Part shown: one piece after another, positions 1 through 4,692 of the stretch | How positions within the stretch are numbered: position 1 is the first letter of the stretch | Layout of the letters: each line of letters begins with the position of its first letter | Assembly: GCA_020696885.1 (NCBI GenBank) | Contig: JAJFMS010000321.1 | Coordinates: 1-5,335, forward strand | DNA: 5,335 nt | Reading direction: 5' to 3' | Source of the DNA: Armatimonadota bacterium | Lineage (GTDB): Bacteria; Armatimonadota; SYMT01 | Translations under genes and position numbers: made by a program | The notes under the pieces: generated by a model | Told to the model about the DNA's origin: nothing | Seen by the model: the letters and a program-made list of their open reading frames with translations, nothing else | Database searches by the model: none

Positions 1-33
1 CGGCGCGGTCGGACCCGGCGAGTGCGAAAGACA

Positions 34-169
34 TTCAGCCGGTCCCTTAGCCAGCGGGCTAAACTGAAATCTGGGAGACAGGTGGGCGCACCCCTCGTCA
101 CCGGGCCGGAGAGCCGGCACGATGGAAGGAGGTTCGCTCCGGTCCCCGGCAGAACTCATCTGACCGGTC
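34..169 (+). other. structured leader upstream of TerC-family gene
   Basis: No gene is convincing in bases 1-204. The stretch is rich in stems. A perfect TTAGCC/GGCTAA hairpin (47-52/57-62, loop AGCG) sits inside an outer TTCAG/CTGAA helix (34-38/64-68). Further on are GGTG/CACC (81-84/89-92), GCCGG/CCGGC with an AGAG loop (105-109/114-118), GGAG/CTCC (128-131/137-140) and the palindrome GACCGGTC (162-169). CCGG at 101-104 could pair with 146-149 and enclose two of these hairpins as a multi-branch junction. YkoY-type TerC genes are often controlled by the manganese-sensing yybP-ykoY riboswitch, but I do not find its conserved GGGGAGUAG or AGACCUU segments. This may be another leader RNA or chance GC-rich folding. 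A short frame ending in TAG at 48-50 could be the tail of an upstream gene, which I cannot support. Confidence 0.3.
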
Positions 170-204
170 GGCGATGATGCGCCCGGCCCCCCGAGGAAGT
201 GCGA

Positions 205-1044
205 GTGAGTGGTTTCGATTTCGCCTGGTCCGACATTCCCACGATTCTGGTCCTGATCCTGCTGGAGGGACTACTCAGCGGGGACAATGCGCTGGTGCTG
301 GCGGTACTGGTTCATCCCCTACCGGAGCATCAGCGGCGGAAGGCACTCCACTACGGCATCCTCGGCGCGTTCGTCCTGCGGATCATCGCCACGTTCCTGG
401 CGGTGTGGTTGGCCAACATCAAGTGGGTGGCGCTGGTCGGCGGGCTCTACCTGCTGTACCTCCCGTACAAGCACTTCACCTCTCATCCGGACGAGGAGCC
501 CACCACGGACGCGGAAGCCGCGGCGCGCGCCGGCACCTTCATGGGCCTCTCCCTGTTCTGGACGATCGTCATCAAGGCGGACTTGATCGATCTCGTCTTT
601 GCCGTCGACTCGATCCTGGCCGCCGTGGGGATGAGCGACAAAGCCTGGGTGATCATCGCTGGCGGTCTTCTGGGCATCCTCATGATGCGGATGCTCACCG
701 TCCAGGTGCTGGAGCTGGTGAAGCGCTATCCGAAGCTGATCGACGGAGCTTACATCATCGTGGCCTGGGTCGGCGTCAAGCTGCTGTTCGAGTTCTTCCA
801 CGAGCTGAAGCTGAACACGGTGCTGCTGGGCCAGCAGATCCACTTCGACGGGCATCACCTCGTCCCGCACATCTCCACCCCCGTCAACGTGGCCGTGGTG
901 ATCGTGCTGTTCGTGGGGAGCTTCCTTTATGCGAAGAAGCACCAGAAGGATGTGGGACTGGTCGGCGCGATCGAAGAGTTCGAGGCGATGGCCGAGGGCG
1001 AAGCGCTCGCCGGCAAGGACGGTGCGGGGAAGCGGGGGCATTGA
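205..1044 (+). CDS. TerC family (YkoY-like) integral membrane protein
   Basis: This is a polytopic inner-membrane protein of the TerC/Alx/YkoY family. Members are linked to metal-ion handling, with manganese export shown for several, and some were first named for tellurite resistance. From the GTG at 205 it is 279 residues. The first family motif is E-G-L-L-S-G-D-N-A (21-29) in helix 1, and the second is D-L-V-F-A-V-D-S-I (129-137) in a later helix; their Asp and Asn residues are the conserved in-membrane acids of the family. Other hydrophobic helices lie near residues 50-70, 74-90, 147-165, 180-192 and 221-240, with an acidic loop at 95-108 and a charged tail. I prefer GTG 205 to GTG 199 because GAGGA (193-197) is 7 bases from the former and only 1 from the latter. 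The gene stands alone, with a structured leader before it and a terminator-like hairpin after it. The substrate cannot be read from sequence. Confidence 0.9.
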   Translation: MSGFDFAWSDIPTILVLILLEGLLSGDNALVLAVLVHPLPEHQRRKALHYGILGAFVLRIIATFLAVWLANIKWVALVGGLYLLYLPYKHFTSHPDEEPTTDAEAAARAGTFMGLSLFWTIVIKADLIDLVFAVDSILAAVGMSDKAWVIIAGGLLGILMMRMLTVQVLELVKRYPKLIDGAYIIVAWVGVKLLFEFFHELKLNTVLLGQQIHFDGHHLVPHISTPVNVAVVIVLFVGSFLYAKKHQKDVGLVGAIEEFEAMAEGEALAGKDGAGKRGH

Positions 1045-1074
1045 TCCCGCGCCGGCACCGCTTCTGATCAACCG

Positions 1075-1097
1075 GCTCCGGCGGCCCTGGCCGGAGC
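1075..1097 (+). repeat. GC-rich hairpin after the TerC-family gene
   Basis: GCTCCGGC (1075-1082) pairs perfectly with GCCGGAGC (1090-1097) around a 7-base loop, 31 bases after the stop codon. There is no T-run. It is the first of three hairpins in the 231-bp gap 1045-1275 and may protect the 3' end of the message or assist termination. Confidence 0.4.
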
Positions 1098-1111
1098 AGC
1101 AGCGTTCCGGA

Positions 1112-1145
1112 GCGGCCCCGGCGGGTTCATCCCCGCCGGGGCCGC
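1112..1145 (+). terminator. probable terminator of the TerC-family gene
   Basis: A perfect 14-bp inverted repeat of GCGGCCCCGGCGGG (1112-1125) and its complement (1132-1145) flanks a 6-base TTCATC loop. A1111-T1146 extends it to 15 bp. It lies 67 bases past the stop codon and is followed by TTATGCTT, not a clean T-run. It is therefore a strong stem with a weak tail. Because it is symmetric it could act on either strand, but both flanking genes read rightwards, so its likely job is to isolate the TerC-family gene from the next gene. Confidence 0.65.
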
Positions 1146-1167
1146 TTATGCTTGCCGGGCCTCACGC

Positions 1168-1189
1168 CGCCGGTTTGCCGGCGAACCGG
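1168..1189 (+). repeat. hairpin with two alternative foldings
   Basis: CGCCGG (1168-1173) pairs with CCGGCG (1178-1183) around TTTG. An alternative helix pairs CCGGTT (1170-1175) with AACCGG (1184-1189). The two are mutually exclusive. No function can be assigned. It lies between the terminator-like stem and the DUF6438-like gene. Confidence 0.3.
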
Positions 1190-1275
1190 GCTCTCATCCC
1201 CCTGGCTCCGGCCGGGCCGAGCCCCGGCGAATGGGTAGCATGAATCCATGAGGCACCGCAAAACGGGGGTGAGGG

Positions 1276-1764
1276 ATGACGCGCCGGAATCTGATACTGC
1301 TGCTCGCGTGCTGTCCGGGAGCCCGGGGAGCGATGGCTGACGTCCGGAAGTGCCCCATTTCGGAGATCGTCCTTGTCCGGTCGCCGGGAAACGGCCCGGG
1401 TCAGAAGGACCGGCTGGTGCTGAAGCGAGACGGAACGGCCGAATACCAGGGCATCGCGAAGGTGGAGCGGCTCGGCCGATTTCAGGGCTCGATTCCGATC
1501 AAAGAGCTCGACCGCCTCTCCGCGCTGATCCACGAAGCCGGTTTCTTCGATCTCAAGCGCACCTACCGGGGCACGCAGCCAGGCACGGATCGGCCGCTTC
1601 CGGACGCGCCGGGGGTGCTGTTGACAGCGATTTGTGACGGAAACGCAAAGACCGTGGCCGACTACGGACGGGGTGGTCCCCCGGCCCTCCAGCGCTTGCA
1701 CACGGCTATTCTTGACGCCGCGAAGACCATCGTGTGGCGGAAAGATGGAGCCAACTCCAACTGA
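1276..1764 (+). CDS. exported DUF6438-like protein
   Basis: This is a 162-residue protein of unknown function. The N-terminus looks like a signal peptide: a basic start (MTRRN), a short hydrophobic core L-I-L-L-L-A, and an A-M-A/D cleavage-like site near residues 19-22. A lipobox reading at L-L-A-C (residue 12) is possible but less good. The mature part follows the layout I recall for DUF6438 proteins: I-x-L-V-R-S-P strand (about 30-36), L-K-R-D-G-T-A-E-Y-x-G (48-58), a helix I-P-I-x-E-L-x-x-L-x-x-L-I (74-86) leading to A-G-F-F-D-L (89-94), the D-A-P element near 110, an A-D-Y segment near 125, then a C-terminal helix ending I-V-W. The Cys residues many relatives carry after R-x-P appear replaced by Gly here. 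For the ATG at 1276, GAGGG abuts the codon, while GGGGG (1265-1269) is 6 bases away. ATG 1333 has GGGGAG well placed but would lose the signal peptide. It is likely periplasmic or membrane-anchored. Confidence 0.6.
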   Translation: MTRRNLILLLACCPGARGAMADVRKCPISEIVLVRSPGNGPGQKDRLVLKRDGTAEYQGIAKVERLGRFQGSIPIKELDRLSALIHEAGFFDLKRTYRGTQPGTDRPLPDAPGVLLTAICDGNAKTVADYGRGGPPALQRLHTAILDAAKTIVWRKDGANSN

Positions 1765-1788
1765 CCTGCGGGCGAGCAGGGGCGTCTA

Positions 1789-1841
1789 ATGTTGAGTAGA
1801 CAATTATCGGTCACTGGATTGCAACATCGATGTTGAGACAA
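1789..1841. promoter_or_regulatory. ATGTTG/CAACAT half-site cluster (possible operator)
   Basis: The 148-bp gap before the secretin-like gene is AT-richer than its surroundings and holds three copies of one hexamer: ATGTTG at 1789-1794, CAACAT at 1822-1827 and ATGTTG at 1830-1835. The last two make a perfect 14-bp palindrome, CAACATCGATGTTG (1822-1835). The outer copies sit in a longer direct repeat, ATGTTGAG-TA-GACAA (1789-1803) and ATGTTGAGACAA (1830-1841), 41 bases apart or roughly four helical turns. This is the pattern expected of a dimeric regulator binding site, but I recognise no named regulator's consensus. No clear -35/-10 pair is visible nearby, so the promoter position is unknown. 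Confidence 0.4.
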
Positions 1842-1876
1842 CGCCCGAAGCGATAGGGGTAGTTCAGACCACTATA

Positions 1877-1912
1877 TGAGCGGACACGAAGCAACGTGGA
1901 TCGGTCCGCTCA
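1877..1912 (+). promoter_or_regulatory. 9-bp inverted repeat abutting the secretin-like gene start
   Basis: TGAGCGGAC (1877-1885) is the exact reverse complement of GTCCGCTCA (1904-1912), with an 18-base spacer. The right arm ends at the base before the ATG at 1913, so in RNA it would occupy the ribosome-binding region. No Shine-Dalgarno sequence is present there; the nearest purine patch, GTGGA at 1896-1900, is in the loop and 12 bases from the ATG. It may control translation or be a DNA operator. Confidence 0.45.
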
Positions 1913-4225
1913 ATGTTCCCTAAACAAATCAAACGCCTCGCAGCGACGGGGCTCATCGTAGTTAACCTCCTAGCTTACACCAAGTCGGTGCGCGCTCAGG
2001 CCCCTGCCGCGCCGGCTGTTGCGGCCCCTGTGCCCGCAGCGCCGATGGTGGCGCAGCCCAGCGTCGTCGTCCGCCGGGTCGTGATGAAGGACGCGATCTC
2101 CGCCGAGGCCTTCAAGGCGAAGCTGGAGACGATGAAAGCGTCCAACCTTTTCCGCGATACCATCGCGGGCCCCGATCCCAAGAAGCCGGTCGTCATCGAC
2201 ATCTCGTTCCTCGTCAGCGGCAACTACCTGCTGATCGCCGGCAGCCGTGACTGGGTGGATGCGAATATCGAGTCGATCCGCTTCATGGCCTACCTCTTCG
2301 AGCGGCCGCGCGCTTACCTTCAGCTCAACCTCCGCGTGGTGCAGCTCACCGGACCCGCCAACGCGGACGTGATCCAGATGTCCGAGACGGTCCGCGCCCT
2401 GGTGGACGCCCGCCGCGACGAGATCGTCCGCACGTTCGGCGACCTGGACGACTACCTCACCCGCCGCGTGCAGATGCGGCAAGGCAAAGAGCGCGTGCTG
2501 TATGACACGGTGCAGCAGCTCTTCCCCAGCCTGGGCACCGGCGTTCGCCCGCTCACCGTGCCGGAGACGCTGCTCCTCCTGATGCTGGACCGCTCTGCGC
2601 CCGCCCCCCACGGCGGCACCGCCAACGAGATGAACAGCAGCGACACCGAGGAGACCCTGATGGGCCTCCCGCGCCGGCTGGGTGCCGCGGTGCGCGACCC
2701 GCAGTCCGACGACGCCCAGGTAGCGCGCGACGTGCAGAAGGACCTGACCGAGTGGAAGAAGGCGGTCACCGCCATCCGGGACTGGCTGGCCCACTACGCC
2801 GACGGGCTGAAGAAGGAGAAGGACAACTCCGGCATCAGCGCGCTCCGCGAGGCCCTGCAGCGCCCCAATAGTCCGGTTCCCACCTGGCTGGCCCGCCGCC
2901 TGCTGCGCTCGATGGATCTCACAGAGCGGCTCTACCCCGCCCTCGTCCGCCGGCACACCCAGGAAAGCCTGGAAGAGCTGCAGCGCCGCTACACGCTGAC
3001 CCTGGAGCGCGCGGAGCGCATCGAGAAAGCCCTGATGATGGGCGAAGAGCCGCCCGCGGAAGACAGCAAGAAGATGCCGTCTCCGCCGCCTCCCGGCGGA
3101 CGCCAGGGCCGCAACCTCGTAGCGCTCAAGTCGCTCTCCGAGGAGCTGGTCCCCGCGCCGCTGGCCCTGTTCGAATCCGTGGCGCTCGCCGCCGACAACT
3201 CGGCCCCGAGCCCCGAGCAGCTCGTGGGGATGCTGCAAGAGTACTCCACGGAGCGCCGGAAGCTGGACAGCCAGCTCGGCAACGAAGACGCCGCGCTCTT
3301 CGCCAAGATCAACTACGCCAAGCTCCAGAGCCTCGAAGCCGGGCTCAACCTCTGGCTGCGGCGGGTGAGCGAGGCGATGGCCCGCTCCCTGGAGCAGCAG
3401 TTCTACCGCCGCTACGTGGATGAGCTCCGCCTCCTCGCCAACAAGGAGCTGGGCAAGAACTCGAACCGCGACATCCTGGGCGCCGCTTCGATCAACGAAG
3501 TGCCGGACGTCACCCGCGACCTGCTGCTGGCGGACTCCGGGGTGAACATCTTCGTTTCCAACAGCATCAGCATGCAGTTCGCGCCGGAGACCAGCAATAC
3601 CGTCACGGCCCAGGTGCAGAGCGCGCTCCCTTCCAAGCAGGGCCTCCTGGAGCGGGTGCAGCAGGCCAACCAGGCCGCCAGCGCGCTAAACGTGCTGAGC
3701 ACCAACTTCGGCGTGGATGGCGGGTCCATCGTGAAGGCGCTGATGGCCGGCGGGCAGGCGGTGCCGGTGCAGGGCGGCGTCACCCTCACCGCAATGCCGA
3801 GCGTCGGGTTCGACGCGGGCACCGTGACCCTCTCGCTCACCGCCAACCAGACGCTGGCCCCCGGCAACGAGAAGGTGGCGGACCGCGTCACCAACCACAG
3901 CATCAACAACGCCACGGTGACCGCGCTCTCCTACGAGCCGATGGTGCTCTCCACGCTGGCCAGCAACATCAGCTACTACGAAGACGGCGGCGGCATCCCG
4001 ATCCTCCGGAAGGCGCCGTTCCTGAAGGACCTCCTCAAAGACATCCCGCTGAAGCCGTTCAAGCAAGAGAAGCGGCAGAAGGGGATCTACCAGAGCAGCG
4101 TGATCATCCTCGAGCCGGTGGTGATCCCCACCATCGAAGACCTGGTCCGCTTCCACGGCGGCTGGCGCGAGATGGGTGTTCAGGCCGTTCCCGGCGGGCC
4201 GACGATCAAGGTCAACCCCGATTAG
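1913..4225 (+). CDS. secretin-like outer-membrane protein with long helical insertion
   Basis: This 770-residue exported protein resembles secretins, the ring-forming outer-membrane channels of type II/III secretion and type IV pili. Residues 1-28 are a signal peptide (K-Q-I-K-R, hydrophobic L-A-A-T-G-L-I-V-V-N-L-L-A, cleavage near V-R-A/Q), followed by an Ala/Pro linker to about residue 49. Residues 93-145 look like a secretin N-type domain: N-Y-L-L-I-A-G-S then a helix, F-E-R-P-R, and the strand Y-L-Q-L-N-L-R-V-V-Q-L. Residues 617-738 resemble the secretin barrel end: G-G-V-T-L-T-A-M-P-S-V then V-T-L-S-L, then G-I-P-I-L-R-K-A-P-F-L-K-D-L-L (694-708), and finally the strand S-S-V-I-I-L-E-P-V-V-I-P (728-739). 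Between them, about residues 150-530 are charged and mostly helical, with a Pro-rich break at 378-400. Secretins normally have no such insertion. ATG 1913 is chosen because it gives the full signal peptide, although no Shine-Dalgarno is visible. No pilus or secretion partners are in the window. The fold assignment is from motifs only. Confidence 0.65.
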   Translation: MFPKQIKRLAATGLIVVNLLAYTKSVRAQAPAAPAVAAPVPAAPMVAQPSVVVRRVVMKDAISAEAFKAKLETMKASNLFRDTIAGPDPKKPVVIDISFLVSGNYLLIAGSRDWVDANIESIRFMAYLFERPRAYLQLNLRVVQLTGPANADVIQMSETVRALVDARRDEIVRTFGDLDDYLTRRVQMRQGKERVLYDTVQQLFPSLGTGVRPLTVPETLLLLMLDRSAPAPHGGTANEMNSSDTEETLMGLPRRLGAAVRDPQSDDAQVARDVQKDLTEWKKAVTAIRDWLAHYADGLKKEKDNSGISALREALQRPNSPVPTWLARRLLRSMDLTERLYPALVRRHTQESLEELQRRYTLTLERAERIEKALMMGEEPPAEDSKKMPSPPPPGGRQGRNLVALKSLSEELVPAPLALFESVALAADNSAPSPEQLVGMLQEYSTERRKLDSQLGNEDAALFAKINYAKLQSLEAGLNLWLRRVSEAMARSLEQQFYRRYVDELRLLANKELGKNSNRDILGAASINEVPDVTRDLLLADSGVNIFVSNSISMQFAPETSNTVTAQVQSALPSKQGLLERVQQANQAASALNVLSTNFGVDGGSIVKALMAGGQAVPVQGGVTLTAMPSVGFDAGTVTLSLTANQTLAPGNEKVADRVTNHSINNATVTALSYEPMVLSTLASNISYYEDGGGIPILRKAPFLKDLLKDIPLKPFKQEKRQKGIYQSSVIILEPVVIPTIEDLVRFHGGWREMGVQAVPGGPTIKVNPD

Positions 4226-4229
4226 GGAC

Positions 4230-4389
4230 TTGGACACAGAGGGACACAGATTTAGACAAGAGGGGACACAGAGGGGAACCGGAGAGAAGGGCAGGGGAGG
4301 CTCGATGAGTAAGCGAAGCGACTACTATCACCCCTCTCCCTTTTCCTTCTGTGTCCCCTCTGTCCAAATCTGTGTCCCTCTGTGTCAAA
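4230..4389. repeat. ~160-bp imperfect inverted repeat of GACACAGA units
   Basis: The two arms, about 4230-4291 and 4331-4389, are near-complementary. The outermost 21 bases of perfect match are 4233-4253 with 4366-4386; further pairing has one mismatch (4254/4365), one bulged A, and G-U or small-bulge positions nearer the ~39-base loop. Each arm contains three GACACAGA units (4233, 4243 and 4265 on the left, and TCTGTGTC at 4348, 4369 and 4379 on the right). The element begins 4 bases after the secretin-like gene's stop codon. Repeats made of ACACAGAGG-like units are, from general familiarity, common between genes in several environmental phyla. It has no coding capacity that I credit. It could terminate or stabilise the transcript, or be a small non-autonomous mobile repeat. 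Confidence 0.85.
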
Positions 4390-4405
4390 CTCCGGAAAAT
4401 CTCGG

Positions 4406-4435
4406 TTGACGCCGCCGCCCGTTCTTGGCTAGCAT
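4406..4435 (+). promoter_or_regulatory. sigma70-like promoter of the argD leader
   Basis: TTGACG (4406-4411) matches five of six -35 consensus bases. An 18-base spacer leads to TAGCAT (4430-4435), four of six for the -10. Predicted transcription start is about 4442-4444. It lies 17 bases beyond the inverted repeat and is the best promoter pair I see in the window. Confidence 0.6.
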
Positions 4436-4444
4436 TACCGCGTA

Positions 4445-4543
4445 ATGTGTGGTTATACGCCGAACAACCGGAACCGGGCCTGTGAGCGTCGTCGTGCGGA
4501 GCGACAACCTGTCCACGCGTCCGTCCGCCTTTCTCTGCGTTGA
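4445..4543 (+). CDS. putative arginine-rich leader peptide of argD
   Basis: This is a 32-codon ORF from ATG 4445 to TGA 4541-4543, between a promoter and an intrinsic terminator. Eight of 32 residues are Arg: positions 9, 11, 15, 16, 17, 20, 28 and 32. Codons 15-17 are CGT-CGT-CGT (4487-4495). By analogy with the trp and his leaders, its role would be to be translated, not to act as a protein: scarce charged tRNA-Arg would stall the ribosome at the Arg run and change downstream RNA pairing. No Shine-Dalgarno is visible. The ATG is 1-3 bases after the predicted transcription start, so translation would be leaderless. GC-rich DNA yields CGN codons easily, so the Arg content alone is not decisive; its position, in front of an arginine-biosynthesis gene and a terminator, is the stronger argument. 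It could instead be noncoding sequence of a small RNA. Confidence 0.45.
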   Translation: MCGYTPNNRNRACERRRAERQPVHASVRLSLR

Positions 4544-4580
4544 GAACGTTACAACCTTCCGGTTCATGGCAAGACGGAGC
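4517..4580 (+). promoter_or_regulatory. candidate antiterminator pairing
   Basis: TCCGTC (4520-4525) is complementary to GACGGA (4573-4578), the core of the terminator's left arm. With G4519 bulged, GC (4517-4518) also pairs with GC (4579-4580), giving 8 bp that exclude the terminator. TCCGC (4524-4528) can alternatively pair with GCGGA (4496-4500), just after the Arg run. This gives the usual 1:2, 2:3 and 3:4 set of an attenuator. A separate 8-bp helix, AACCGGAA (4466-4473) with TTCCGGTT (4557-4564), could close the leader RNA. Confidence 0.4.
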
Positions 4581-4598
4581 AGCGGCTCCGTCTTTTTT
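4571..4598 (+). terminator. intrinsic terminator / attenuator ahead of argD
   Basis: A perfect 10-bp stem AAGACGGAGC (4571-4580) with GCTCCGTCTT (4585-4594) encloses the tetraloop AGCG and runs into six T residues (4593-4598). It is the cleanest rho-independent terminator in the window. It ends 94 bases before the argD start and 27 bases after the leader ORF stop. With the promoter at 4406-4435 it defines a transcript of about 155 bases, either an attenuated leader or a small RNA. Confidence 0.88.
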
Positions 4599-4644
4599 GT
4601 TGGCTGCCCGCGCTCCTTCTCACCCTGATCGGGCCGCCCTTTCC

Positions 4645-4668
4645 GGGCCGGACACGGCAGTCCGGCCC
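4645..4668 (+). other. hairpin between attenuator and argD ribosome binding site
   Basis: GGGCCGGA (4645-4652) pairs perfectly with TCCGGCCC (4661-4668) around an 8-base loop. There is no T-run. It sits 12 bases upstream of the argD Shine-Dalgarno GAGGAG (4681-4686) and does not cover it. Its role is unknown. Confidence 0.35.
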
Positions 4669-4692
4669 CGCCAGTGAAGTGAGGAGATACCG

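Noticed and set aside
18..36. GUGCGAAAGACAUU as the 3' end of a yybP-ykoY riboswitch
   Set aside because: The conserved AGACC step is absent and the matching 5' GGGGAGUAG segment is not in the window; resemblance is too weak.
174..1071. Long open frames on both strands over the TerC-family gene
   Set aside because: Their products are Arg/His/Gly/Pro-rich shadow translations typical of GC-rich DNA and show no family motifs, whereas the frame from 205 gives clear TerC motifs and membrane helices.
1236..1241. TAGCAT -10 box before the DUF6438-like gene
   Set aside because: It is the same hexamer as in the argD leader promoter, but no -35-like hexamer lies 15-19 bases upstream.
1809..1822. Sigma-54 promoter (GG-N10-GC, with TTGCA)
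   Set aside because: The -12 half is acceptable but the -24 half keeps only GG from the TGGCAC consensus, so this is probably chance.
1970..3238. 422-codon minus-strand frame opposite the secretin-like gene
   Set aside because: It is His/Arg/Val-rich shadow sequence without a recognisable domain or ribosome binding site; the + strand frame has a signal peptide and secretin motifs.
4176..4409. 77-codon frame over the inverted repeat
   Set aside because: It overlaps the end of the secretin-like gene in another frame and translates the repeat itself, giving low-complexity E/G/R/T sequence. Such repeat-derived frames are usually spurious.
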